Shown here: in pieces, positions 37,673 to 45,809 of the stretch
Position numbering within the stretch: position 1 is the first letter of the stretch
Layout of the letters: each line of letters starts with the position of its first letter
The notes under the pieces: model-generated
What the model was told of the DNA's origin: nothing
The model's database searches: none
The model's input: only the letters and a program-made list of their open reading frames with translations
Assembly: GCA_029213305.1 (NCBI GenBank)
Contig: JARGPA010000018.1
Coordinates: 16,146 to 80,145, forward strand
DNA length: 64,000 nt
From: Phycisphaerales bacterium
GTDB taxonomy: Bacteria > Planctomycetota > Phycisphaerae > Phycisphaerales > UBA1924
Reading direction: 5' to 3'
Program-made: the position numbers and the translations under genes

Positions 37673-38695
37673 TCATCGAACGCTCAAGAATTGTTCGTTA
37701 TCGAACGACATCTCTTCGACGAGTGACCATCTAGGATTTAAACCATACGATGAGTCTACCACCCCCCATCGCCAGAGAAATCGCTTGAGCAATACCCAGT
37801 GCTCTTCGAGCATTCGCAAAACCCGTGGATTTGTAAGATCATGCTCAGTTGGGGGCGCATCTGAAAGCGCTCGAAAAGATTGCTCAATTCGAATCGCATC
37901 TCGTTGTTCAAGTTTTAGATTTTGAACAAAGTAACTAATTATTTCAGGATCAAGCAAGTCTCGCTTGAGTAAATCAAAAGCAAACTCAGGGTTGTATTCT
38001 GCGTAGCTTCTAGACGCCCGCCCTAACAGGTATTCTCGTCGTAGCACATCATCTGGAAAATAACGGTGATCATGTACGACACATGCCTTCGGTTGATACC
38101 AGATATCAGCTCCTGCTTGTTCAAGACGATACGCTAGTTCAATATCTTCATGCCCATAACAATTCATCATCTCTGGGAATCCGCCCGACTCAACTGCCAA
38201 CTTTTTAGGGAAAGACATATTGAGCCCAAAGCAGTTGCGAAAGTGTGTTTTGACAGGATTCGTGATTTCATTTTGTTCGAAAAATAAAAGATCTGACTCT
38301 TGAATAAATCGATCAAACATGGTTGGTGATTGAACTTTATTCCAAGTACTTTTTCCTGCAACAACTCGACTGCCTTGTTTATGCATTGCAATGTGAGTCG
38401 CAATCAAATCTGGTGATGCATATGAATCATCATTCATTGATAGTACTATGTCGCCTTTTGATTGCTGGAGCAGTGCGTTACGAATAGGAATATGGCCGTG
38501 CTTTGGAAATCTGGTGACCATTGTGCACGCTTGAATGGATTCGGGCACTACAGGATCTGGAGTTTGATCCGCAGGCCCATCTAACCCAATGAGAATTTCA
38601 ACATCGTGGAGACTCGATTGATTCGACAAATGTATCAAGCAGTTATTGAGAACTTCGGGACGTTTATATGATGGTATATTCACACTCAGTTGCAT
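37673..38695 (-). CDS. Family 2 glycosyltransferase with chondroitin-polymerase-like galactosyltransferase region
   Basis: 340 residues. It starts LSVNIPSYKRPEVLNNCL, a GT2 entry motif. ILIGLDGPAD and IVLSMNDDSYASPDLI supply the nucleotide and metal sites. NCYGHEDIELAYRLEQAGADIWYQPKACVVHDH matches the GT7-like C-terminal region seen in K4 chondroitin-polymerase-type enzymes. It probably adds hexosamine or galactose in a surface glycan. ATG 38695 is used; TTG 38704 is the alternative, and no ribosome binding site is clear. It is divergent from the GT4 gene at 38882. Confidence 0.85.
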   Translation of the reverse strand: MQLSVNIPSYKRPEVLNNCLIHLSNQSSLHDVEILIGLDGPADQTPDPVVPESIQACTMVTRFPKHGHIPIRNALLQQSKGDIVLSMNDDSYASPDLIATHIAMHKQGSRVVAGKSTWNKVQSPTMFDRFIQESDLLFFEQNEITNPVKTHFRNCFGLNMSFPKKLAVESGGFPEMMNCYGHEDIELAYRLEQAGADIWYQPKACVVHDHRYFPDDVLRREYLLGRASRSYAEYNPEFAFDLLKRDLLDPEIISYFVQNLKLEQRDAIRIEQSFRALSDAPPTEHDLTNPRVLRMLEEHWVLLKRFLWRWGVVDSSYGLNPRWSLVEEMSFDNEQFLSVR

Positions 38696-38789
38696 AGGTA
38701 TCAACTATAGTCCACATGATTCATACAGGGTCTGCGTTGCGCTCAGTGTAAATACCAATCGAATACTCGAGTCACCGATGTCTGTATTG

Positions 38790-38818
38790 TTGAGACCAAT
38801 AGGGTTATTGAGTATAAT
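38790..38818 (+). promoter_or_regulatory. σ70-type promoter for the 38882 glycosyltransferase gene
   Basis: TTGAGA at 38790-38795, a 17-nt spacer and a perfect TATAAT at 38813-38818. It lies 64 nt before the start codon and points along the plus strand. This is the best-matching promoter I can read in the window. Confidence 0.75.
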
Positions 38819-38881
38819 CTAAACGCTATTAATTGCATTGAGAACGAGTCAACCTTTGTACAAATCAAACATGGAGATTGA

Positions 38882-40426
38882 ATGCTCATCATTCTGCCTG
38901 ATCATCTCAGAGTAAGCGGCATAACCACCTGGGCACTCAATGCAATTCGCGGACTACGAGCACAATCTATCGATGCGGGGCTCCTTGTTCATACAGCTCC
39001 AGGCGATTCAGTTCCCGAATTCCTAGCGCCATATGTTATTTCTGTTCTTGAAAATGCTCCATCGATACACACCCTCAATGGGAACATTGATCTTCTCGTT
39101 GAGCATTACCTTGGCACGATCAAGGACATTCACAAGCAAACAGGCAAACCAGTTATCGTCTCTCCAAATCTTCACGGCGATTGTTATGGCGCTATCGCTC
39201 AAATCGCGATTAAGAATCCCGAACTCGTTCGCGTTTTATCATGGATACATTCTGACAACGAATATGACTCGGCTTTGTGCAGACGCTATGACTCAATTAT
39301 CCACGCAGTTGTCCCAGTTAGTCGAGAACTCGAATCCATTGCAAAACGAACTCTCCCACACAGGCAAAATGACATTGTCCATATTCCGTACCCAGTCCAA
39401 GTAGAGCTTGAGTGCCCTAACAAAGAACCTCAATCTAATCGAGCAATCAGACTCGTGTATACAGGCCGACTCGATGAATACCAAAAACGAATCAGTGTCC
39501 TTCCTCTCCTTACTGAGGAGCTGGATGATCGTGGTATTGATTTCGAGTTTAAAGTCGTAGGCGACGGCGAAGAGATGGATTCTTTAATAGAGAAAACAAA
39601 GCAACAAAAACAGATTGAGTTCATCGGATCGGTCCCACCCGACCAAGTAAAAGACTATCTACAATGGGCTGACTTATGGATATTACCATCTCGATACGAG
39701 GGCCAGAGCGTTGCGATGCTCGAAGCTCTCGCGAACGGGTGTATCCCAATTGTCACTCAAGTCCGTTCTGGCGCGGATGATGCTGTACAAGAAGGTACAA
39801 CAGGATTCAAAGTTGACTCTATCTGGAACACTCCGATAGAAATCATTGCTTCTCGAATGGCGGATATAGTTGAATCCGTATCTTCTATCGATTTATCTAC
39901 TTATGCGACGAACGCTCACAAACACGCACTGAAATATCACAGTATCCCTACACATATCGATGCATTGCGATCTGTTATTTGCAAAGCTGAATCCATGGGA
40001 GATCGTCCTTGGCCATCAGACCAGAGAGCGTCATATAGCGCCAAAGAAGGAGAACTCGACGCATCCACTCCTCACGATGCAATTGTTCGTGCAAGCGAAG
40101 CATTGTCACGGCTAGCTGGAAAACGAGTTCTCATTTATTGTTCAGGACAACACACGCGGGATATCAGTAAAGCAATACAAGAATCACCCGCAGAGATAGT
40201 TGGGATTGTCGACGATGACCCTACAAAGGCAGGCTTGGGATTGATCGGGTATCCCATCTATCCATCAGATCAAATACCGCACCTCAATGCAACTGATCTT
40301 CTGATTAGTAGTTGGATATACGAAGACACAATCTGGTCAAAGCGAGATAAAATCGAAGCGATGGGAATCCGTGTCCATCGACTCTATTCTACAGATCAAG
40401 ATAACACAGTATGTTCGTCGCAGTAA
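38882..40426 (+). CDS. Family 4 glycosyltransferase fused to a PglD-like Rossmann domain
   Basis: 514 residues. Residues about 1-370 form a GT4 GT-B enzyme with IRLVYTGRLDEYQKRISVL, VVGDGEEMDSL and LPSRYEGQSVAMLEALANG (catalytic Glu pair). A short linker (about 370-410) leads to a C-terminal domain, RVLIYCSGQHTRDISKAI...EIVGIVDDDPTKAGLGLIGYPIYPSDQI, that looks like the N-terminal Rossmann part of PglD-type sugar acyltransferases without the β-helix. Such modules probably bind a sugar nucleotide or read local status. GGAG sits five bases before the ATG, and a strong promoter lies upstream. It converges with the 40432 gene, with only 5 nt between them. Confidence 0.8.
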   Translation: MLIILPDHLRVSGITTWALNAIRGLRAQSIDAGLLVHTAPGDSVPEFLAPYVISVLENAPSIHTLNGNIDLLVEHYLGTIKDIHKQTGKPVIVSPNLHGDCYGAIAQIAIKNPELVRVLSWIHSDNEYDSALCRRYDSIIHAVVPVSRELESIAKRTLPHRQNDIVHIPYPVQVELECPNKEPQSNRAIRLVYTGRLDEYQKRISVLPLLTEELDDRGIDFEFKVVGDGEEMDSLIEKTKQQKQIEFIGSVPPDQVKDYLQWADLWILPSRYEGQSVAMLEALANGCIPIVTQVRSGADDAVQEGTTGFKVDSIWNTPIEIIASRMADIVESVSSIDLSTYATNAHKHALKYHSIPTHIDALRSVICKAESMGDRPWPSDQRASYSAKEGELDASTPHDAIVRASEALSRLAGKRVLIYCSGQHTRDISKAIQESPAEIVGIVDDDPTKAGLGLIGYPIYPSDQIPHLNATDLLISSWIYEDTIWSKRDKIEAMGIRVHRLYSTDQDNTVCSSQ

Positions 40427-40431
40427 AAGAC

Positions 40432-42585
40432 TTACTGTGCAAGAACTTCAAGTCTCGTCTGTACAAACTCTATCACATTTTCTACAAATCCTTCGATAGT
40501 AAGTTCTTTAGGTAAATCAGAGATCGATTTTTCCACCCGCGAATCTCTCCAACCTGGATCATCTATCGCTCGATGTATGAGTGATTCGAGTTGCGGTTCA
40601 TCATCAAATCCAAGTTCTGAAATCGTCGCAAACATATTTGCTGCTACTGATAAATTGGGTGAATCAAGCATTGTCCGTCCATATTTGATATGGTCCGAGT
40701 TCCATTTATACACGCCTTCATCAATATGCGATTGATTGCGATATCCAAACCTCACTAACTCGTTGAGCAACTCTGGCGCACCCGAAAAATGCTCAAACGG
40801 TACATGCCAAATACCGTCGATCTCTTTTGCACCTTCTCGTAATGATCCTGAGTCAAGTTGTTTGACAAACTCTGCAATGAACTGCAATGTCATGAGCCCA
40901 AACGAATCAAATGTCACTCGACACAATGGTAATCCACCAGAAAGAATGCATTCACTTACGCGCTGATGCATCATCTGTCCGAGAGACGCGTGGAGATGGA
41001 TAACTGATCCTCGATAACAATCTGGTAACTGCGAATCATGTCGAATTGATCCCGAAGCATACTGAGCAAACTCTGGATGATTCTCCCAGTTGTTGCCGTA
41101 GAGTTTGAATCGCCATCCCCGGCGTCGAGCAATGTTCGCGGCCCATTTTACCGTTTGATGTCTATAAACTCGTTCTGCAAAAGGATGGACTAACACATGA
41201 TACAGATTGTTCCGTAATCCACTCGCTGATTCTGGGATACCTGACGGGAAAAAGTTTTCATCTATCCTTTTGAAAATCCCTTTGTTGATACTGGTTTCCG
41301 AGTTTTCTAATATGAGCTGTTCAACCTGATCAAGCACCAATGAGAATGGCTCAACCGCATTCGGTGCTCTCAGATGCATCTCTTGAATCAGACGCTGCTT
41401 CATTTGATCTGTGGATTCACTCTGATGCGTAACCCACGCGATTTCGGATTCAAAAATATTGGATCGAGAAACTGTTGCAAACTTCGATTGAAGCGCCGCC
41501 ATAGGCATCCATAATGATTGGCTCTTTGGAAAATCAAAATCTTCAATCATTGAATTACTAATCAATCCAACGAACATATCCAACTCACTCACGGAGGAAC
41601 TCGTTTTTTTATCAAACAGATGTTCCATCGCGTCCTGAATCCAACATACGTGAGGTATGTCCTTTGGAAATGATGAGCTCAACGAGGATCGGGTATAGTT
41701 TGACGCAAGGATGAGATCAGGATCAAAGTCTATCGCAGCTCGAAGACCATTGCATTTTGACATCATCGCAGAATCATCTGCTTCGATGAGAATCTGAGTT
41801 TGACACCCGATCTTCTCAAATGCTTGCGCGGCATCCGCCGCTGCGTATTTTAGATAAGTTGTATATCTTGACACTGGAATTAACACACGCAATGGAGCGT
41901 CGCCGTTTAAAGCTGATTTGTATCGGGTAACCCACCATCGAGAATCTCGAATTGGTCGAGACTGAATCTCTGACTCTAACTCTGACTCATTGTTAGTCCA
42001 AAGCGAATCTATCTTCTTCATAATCTCATGAGCATCAGGCGAAGCTTTGTGTTTGAGCAACGGATTCTGAATTACGATCGCAGGCGGTGCATCATCAATC
42101 CGTTGACTCGCCCATTCCATCAATCTCGACTCTGCATTATCCCCAATAAAAAACTCAAGGCGATGATCTTCAAGCGCATCACCAAAATCATTCATCGATA
42201 ATCCATCTAGGAACTCAATTACATCCGCTTGCAGGATAAGCAACCGTTGTCTGAAACTTGGATGACCGAGTGGAGTTGGAGCATTGACCAATGCTTCAAA
42301 CAACCAAGGAGGATTTACACCCTCGAGGATAATTGGACCTCGACAGCTCTGGGAAGTTTCCTTGAGAACCGGTTCAATCGCAGATAGATGTGCTTGTCGA
42401 ACAGATGAGACCTCTTCTTCAGAAAATTCATTTCTTGCAACTTGGTTTTTCCAGAACTGAATTTTCTCTTCGGATACCTGATATCGATCTTGGATTCTCG
42501 ATAAGTTTTTCCTTAGGTTCTCTTCGCGCACATTTACAGTGATCTGCCCATAGAGTTGATCAGATAAAATAGGATTAGCAGACAT
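40432..42585 (-). CDS. Large glycosyltransferase-like protein (CgeB/group 1 type C-terminus)
   Basis: 717 residues. The N-terminal third is charged and helical without a recognised domain (LRKNLSRIQDRYQVSEEKIQFW). From about residue 245 a GT-B-like fold appears: APLRVLIPVSRYTTYLKYAAADAAQAFEKIGCQTQIL, PHVCWIQDAMEHLF and FKLYGNNWENHPEF...IHLHASLGQMMHQRVSECILSGGLPLC. The last segment resembles the CgeB/Glyco_trans_1_2 family, which often modifies surface or flagellar glycans. ATG 42585 is preferred over TTG 42591 because AGGAG precedes it by seven bases. It is converged upon by the 38882 gene. Confidence 0.7.
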   Translation of the reverse strand: MSANPILSDQLYGQITVNVREENLRKNLSRIQDRYQVSEEKIQFWKNQVARNEFSEEEVSSVRQAHLSAIEPVLKETSQSCRGPIILEGVNPPWLFEALVNAPTPLGHPSFRQRLLILQADVIEFLDGLSMNDFGDALEDHRLEFFIGDNAESRLMEWASQRIDDAPPAIVIQNPLLKHKASPDAHEIMKKIDSLWTNNESELESEIQSRPIRDSRWWVTRYKSALNGDAPLRVLIPVSRYTTYLKYAAADAAQAFEKIGCQTQILIEADDSAMMSKCNGLRAAIDFDPDLILASNYTRSSLSSSFPKDIPHVCWIQDAMEHLFDKKTSSSVSELDMFVGLISNSMIEDFDFPKSQSLWMPMAALQSKFATVSRSNIFESEIAWVTHQSESTDQMKQRLIQEMHLRAPNAVEPFSLVLDQVEQLILENSETSINKGIFKRIDENFFPSGIPESASGLRNNLYHVLVHPFAERVYRHQTVKWAANIARRRGWRFKLYGNNWENHPEFAQYASGSIRHDSQLPDCYRGSVIHLHASLGQMMHQRVSECILSGGLPLCRVTFDSFGLMTLQFIAEFVKQLDSGSLREGAKEIDGIWHVPFEHFSGAPELLNELVRFGYRNQSHIDEGVYKWNSDHIKYGRTMLDSPNLSVAANMFATISELGFDDEPQLESLIHRAIDDPGWRDSRVEKSISDLPKELTIEGFVENVIEFVQTRLEVLAQ

Positions 42586-42657
42586 CAACAATCTCCTGCG
42601 TAGAACTTCGGAGTCTCAAAATTAAACATCGACGGTTTCTCGATGAACTCGTGAGCA

Positions 42658-43764
42658 TCAATCAAATAGTGATGCACATTTCAATAATCGGGAACCTTTC
42701 GAATCTGCAATCGCATAAGTTGCTCTTGGGAACATTGCTGCAGCACCATGAATACCGTCTTTGCGAAGTGCATACATGATGACATTAAACCCAGGTCTCC
42801 CATCCTCTCGAATTAAGCGCCTCTGCTTCGTCGAATTTTTCACGATCTTCTTGAGTGCATTCAAACACGCTTGCGTTGGTTCCATACCGCGAGCCATTGC
42901 TTCGGTCACTGCATAGGCTCCACATGCTTGGATTACGGCTTCGCCTCTACCGGTTGCCCCAGCTGCACCTATATCATTATCCACATACATTCCGGCGCCG
43001 ATGATCGGCGAATCCCCCACTCGTCCTGGGATCTTGTAACTCAACCCACTGGTAGTTGTACATCCTGAGACTTCTCCAAGTTGATTGACCGCAGAGCAAT
43101 GAATGGTTCCATAAGTAAATGGTATTGAGTCTTGAATCCTCTCAACATGGCTGATCCGTTCTCCATCCTGAGTCCAATCCATCTGATCAGGATCGAGCCA
43201 ATCATCTCGCGTTGACCGGGTTTGTTTCCAACGTAACCAAGCTTGCCGAGCTTTCTCTGTCAACAAATCTTTCTTCTCAAATCCATGCGCTCTTGCGAAC
43301 TCATATGCTCCTTCCCCGACGATCATGACATGATCAGTTGTTTGAAGAACTTTGAGTGCTACTTGCGCTGGATGAAGGATGTTTTCAATTGCACCAACTG
43401 ATCCTGCTTTGTGCGTTGGGCCATGCATCACAGATGCATCGAGTTGGACAACCCCTTCCTCGTTTGGGAGCCCACCATATCCAACTGACATGTCGTTGGG
43501 ATCTGCTTCAACAATCCCGACTCCTTTGACAATCGCGACAGCGGTATCTGCCCCTTCTTTCATGTTGGCATATGCCTCTTCGACTGCTTGTAATCCATTC
43601 CCAGAAGCAATACACACCATGTCACCATCATTTTTTAATGGCTTCAGAGTCTCGAGCTCTTCGTGAGTTGATACATGTTTCGAAAAAGCGATCGCGGAGC
43701 TTGCCCCGATGACGCTTACAGCGGAAGTTTGGAGAAAACGACGACGATTTTGATCTTGTTCCAT
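42658..43764 (-). CDS. Twin-arginine-exported N4-(β-N-acetylglucosaminyl)-L-asparaginase family Ntn hydrolase
   Basis: 368 residues. The N-terminus NRRRFLQTSAVSVIGASSAIAF is a Tat signal. The core matches glycosylasparaginase: nucleophile region TYGTIHCSAVNQLGEVSGCTTTSG, then YKIPGRVGDSPIIGAGMYVDNDIGAAGATGRGEAVI, the substrate-binding block of the family. The enzyme is autocatalytically split before the threonine and hydrolyses the GlcNAc-Asn link of glycoproteins. Export to the periplasm suggests use of N-glycosylated peptides as nutrients or turnover of surface glycoproteins. The ATG has GGAG close upstream (only 2 nt spacing), so initiation may be weak. Confidence 0.85.
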   Translation of the reverse strand: MEQDQNRRRFLQTSAVSVIGASSAIAFSKHVSTHEELETLKPLKNDGDMVCIASGNGLQAVEEAYANMKEGADTAVAIVKGVGIVEADPNDMSVGYGGLPNEEGVVQLDASVMHGPTHKAGSVGAIENILHPAQVALKVLQTTDHVMIVGEGAYEFARAHGFEKKDLLTEKARQAWLRWKQTRSTRDDWLDPDQMDWTQDGERISHVERIQDSIPFTYGTIHCSAVNQLGEVSGCTTTSGLSYKIPGRVGDSPIIGAGMYVDNDIGAAGATGRGEAVIQACGAYAVTEAMARGMEPTQACLNALKKIVKNSTKQRRLIREDGRPGFNVIMYALRKDGIHGAAAMFPRATYAIADSKGSRLLKCASLFD

Positions 43765-43838
43765 ATCTCCAATATACCGAAATCGAGACTCATACAGACG
43801 AGGATCAGAAGCTCATCTTCCAAGATATCCACAAAAAT

Positions 43839-43883
43839 GTCGATGGTGCACGAGACGAACATTCGTCCCGTGCATCCATCGAC
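43839..43883. other. Long perfect-like hairpin, possible ncRNA end or terminator
   Basis: Three consecutive paired blocks (GTCGATGG/CCATCGAC, GCACG/CGTGC, GACGAA/TTCGTC) with small bulges and a 2-nt loop, about 20 bp in all. On the minus strand it continues ATTTTTG, so it could end a short transcript made between 43884 and 44010. On the plus strand no T-run follows. It lies 75 nt upstream of the asparaginase gene start. Confidence 0.45.
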
Positions 43884-44014
43884 CCCAAACCCCACTTGGA
43901 GACCTTAGAATTTCATTGGTCTCCGCATGATGAACTGTCACCCATTCCCGCTTTGAATTTCTATGACTTTCGTTGCTCTATGATTTTTCAAGATCCCCGA
44001 GAACTAGAAATACA

Positions 44015-44046
44015 TAAAAAAACACCTCGGACTATGTGTCCCAGGT
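44015..44046 (-). terminator. Intrinsic terminator of a small minus-strand unit
   Basis: On the minus strand: CACCTGGGAC, loop ACATA, GTCCGAGGTG (one G/G mismatch), followed directly by seven T. It lies about 27 nt after the stop of the 30-codon frame at 44073. No other minus-strand gene upstream could need it, because the next genes are on the plus strand. Confidence 0.75.
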
Positions 44047-44072
44047 GCACCGCATCGAGATTGGATTGATAT

Positions 44073-44165
44073 CTATCTACAATCCCTCAAAGCAAATACG
44101 ATCACCCAGGCATTTTTTTTGCCTTTGATCTGTTTCGATTTGCTTTGTTTGAGATTCTGATTCAT
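44073..44165 (-). CDS. Possible 30-residue basic small protein
   Basis: The frame reads MNQNLKQSKSKQIKGKKN followed by the short hydrophobic AWVIVFALRDCR. The start has GGA six bases upstream (weak), and a strong terminator follows 27 nt after the stop, which argues that some transcript ends here. It could equally be a non-coding RNA whose sequence happens to be open. A run of eight A in the frame is a risk for slippage. No family is recognised. Confidence 0.3.
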   Translation of the reverse strand: MNQNLKQSKSKQIKGKKNAWVIVFALRDCR

Positions 44166-44431
44166 TACGATTCCGTGATACTTTCAATATTCTCTGATTC
44201 GAGTATACATCAATGGATCACCCATTGTACCGACTAAGCTCAAACTTTTTCGAATGTTTTTCAGTCAAAACTTTCCGAGCTTGAAAACATAAATCAGGCA
44301 TTTTACCCCATACCCCCCTTAATTTGGAATACTATCTACCTCCATTCTGTTCAGCATGAATAAGTATTGCTGTACGACATTTTTGAAATGTGTGACTGAT
44401 AGTGTCGTAGTTGACAGTTGCCGGGGGGCGG

Positions 44432-44632
44432 ATGAACTATATCTCACTGACAATCATTGCTTTAGCGATTTACTTAGTTGTAGGTTTCCTATTTGCGATC
44501 GCGTTTATTGCTAAAGGTGCTCGCAGCATAGATGAAGTTGCTATTAGCACTCCTCTAAGCGTTCGACTCCTTCTGATTCCAGGGTCTGTATTACTATGGC
44601 CTAAGTTGCTTTTGATTTGGGTTCGCAAATGA
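44432..44632 (+). CDS. Small membrane protein of the Rieske/ferric-reductase operon
   Basis: 66 residues with two hydrophobic segments (ISLTIIALAIYLVVGFLFAIAFIAKGA, then VRLLLIPGSVLLWPKLLLIWV). The second ends LIPGSVLLWPKLL, a pattern I associate with small proteins beside cytochrome b/ferric-reductase genes; that is memory of similar loci rather than a search. It is probably an inner-membrane subunit or assembly factor. The start MNYISL is preceded by a GGGGGG run. Its stop overlaps the ATG of the next, 34-residue ORF (ATGA), so translation is coupled. Confidence 0.75.
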   Translation: MNYISLTIIALAIYLVVGFLFAIAFIAKGARSIDEVAISTPLSVRLLLIPGSVLLWPKLLLIWVRK

Positions 44633-44733
44633 AACGTACACATCGATCTGCCCATCTATGGGTTTGGTTTCTCCTGACCCTTTTCCTTGGAACAACTCTC
44701 ATGCTCCTTTGGTCACGGATTGGATTCAAATAA
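44629..44733 (+). CDS. 34-residue coupled membrane microprotein
   Basis: The frame MKRTHRSAHLWVWFLLTLFLGT...WSRIGFK starts inside the previous stop (ATGA) and ends one base before the next start (TAATG). One helix (about 10-28, LWVWFLLTLFLGTTLMLLW) is flanked by positive residues on both sides. Its position, spacing and coupling on both sides make a non-coding explanation unlikely. It is too short for routine gene finders. It could be a small subunit of the redox membrane protein that follows. Confidence 0.7.
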   Translation: MKRTHRSAHLWVWFLLTLFLGTTLMLLWSRIGFK

Positions 44734-45809
44734 TGAGCAATGCGTACAGGTTAGTACAATGGAATAAACACAAGAAAGTGTACGATCTGACTTTGATCGC
44801 ATTTCTTCTCGTGTATCTAACTTCGTTCGTTGGAATTGGGATGTTGTTGTTTCCATCACCAGAAGAAATCTCACTTCCGATCCTTCTCATCCGAGCATTT
44901 GGAACATGTTCGATAATTCTATTACATGTGATTCTTGCGATTGGTCCATTAGCTCGTATATCAAGCAAGTTCAACCCTTTACTCTACAATCGCCGTCACC
45001 TGGGTGTCATCTTTTTCTTCGTAGCACTGACGCACGCATTATTAGTCTTTATGTTCTATGGCGGATTTGGTGTTGAGAATCCTATCTCCGCCGTCCTTAT
45101 AGGTTCATATCGATCCGGAGGTATCCCATACGAATACTTCGGATTTGTTTCGTTGCTTATCTTTGGAGTGATGGCCGCAACGAGTCATGATTTCTGGCTC
45201 AAAAACCTAAGTCCGAGTTTCTGGAAATCAATGCATATGAGTGTCTATATCGCTTATGCATTTGTCATTGCTCATGTCGTATTTGGAGTAATTCAATCAG
45301 AGAAGAATCTTCTCTATCCAGTGATGATTTCTTCGGGTGTTGTCTTGATTGCTTCTCTTCATCTCATCACTGGTTTACGTGAATTCCGCCGCGATTTTCG
45401 GTTCAAGATGTCAAGCACACAATCCCCTTGGGTTGAAGTTTGCACTGTCGATGAAATCGAACCCAATCGTGCAAAAATTGTACAAATAGATACGAATGAA
45501 CGCATCGCTATTTTCAAAGATGGATGCACGCTCTCAGCAATCTCGAATGTATGCGCACATCAAAATGGACCCCTCGGAGAAGGCAAGATCGTTGATGGTT
45601 GTGTGACATGCCCATGGCACGGATATCAATACAACGCAAGCAACGGGCAATCACCCCCGCCGTTCACTGAAAAGATCCCAACATACGAAATTCGTATCGA
45701 GGGCAATCGAGTCATGATAAATCCGAACGCAAACGAACCAGGCACTCCTGTGAAACCTGCAGAATTCAATCCAATTTTTAACGCGAAGCCGTCGGAGTAT
45801 GATGGATAA
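44733..45809 (+). CDS. Ferric-reductase-like transmembrane protein fused to a Rieske [2Fe-2S] domain
   Basis: 358 residues. The N-terminal half has six hydrophobic segments with paired histidines that suit two haem b groups (LLHVILAIGP, RRHLGVIFFFVALTH, MHMSVYIAYAFVIAH). From about 225 a Rieske domain follows with cluster ligands C-A-H and C-P-W-H in CAHQNGPLGEGKIVDGCVTCPWHGY. Electrons could pass from the cytochrome-like core to the cluster, or the reverse. The start at 44733 overlaps the microprotein stop by one base; an upstream ATG at 44658 would only duplicate microprotein sequence in another frame. The tail overlaps the next gene. Confidence 0.85.
   Translation: MSNAYRLVQWNKHKKVYDLTLIAFLLVYLTSFVGIGMLLFPSPEEISLPILLIRAFGTCSIILLHVILAIGPLARISSKFNPLLYNRRHLGVIFFFVALTHALLVFMFYGGFGVENPISAVLIGSYRSGGIPYEYFGFVSLLIFGVMAATSHDFWLKNLSPSFWKSMHMSVYIAYAFVIAHVVFGVIQSEKNLLYPVMISSGVVLIASLHLITGLREFRRDFRFKMSSTQSPWVEVCTVDEIEPNRAKIVQIDTNERIAIFKDGCTLSAISNVCAHQNGPLGEGKIVDGCVTCPWHGYQYNASNGQSPPPFTEKIPTYEIRIEGNRVMINPNANEPGTPVKPAEFNPIFNAKPSEYDG

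Larger units (their letters stand above)
43765..44431. other. Large intergenic region with hairpins and a small unassigned unit
   Basis: 667 bases between two divergent genes. It contains a 45-nt hairpin (43839-43883), a 7-bp repeat pair GGAGACC/GGTCTCC (43898-43924), a minus-strand terminator (44015-44046) and a 30-codon frame (44073-44165). The part 44166-44431 holds no feature I can support, though promoters for the plus-strand redox operon must lie there. Confidence 0.4.

Noticed and set aside
43765..44431. tmRNA, 6S RNA or SRP RNA in the large intergenic gap
   Set aside because: I looked for the tmRNA 3' end (GGTTCGATTCC...CCA), the SRP tetraloop region and the 6S central bubble, and none is present. 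The structure found does not match these classes.
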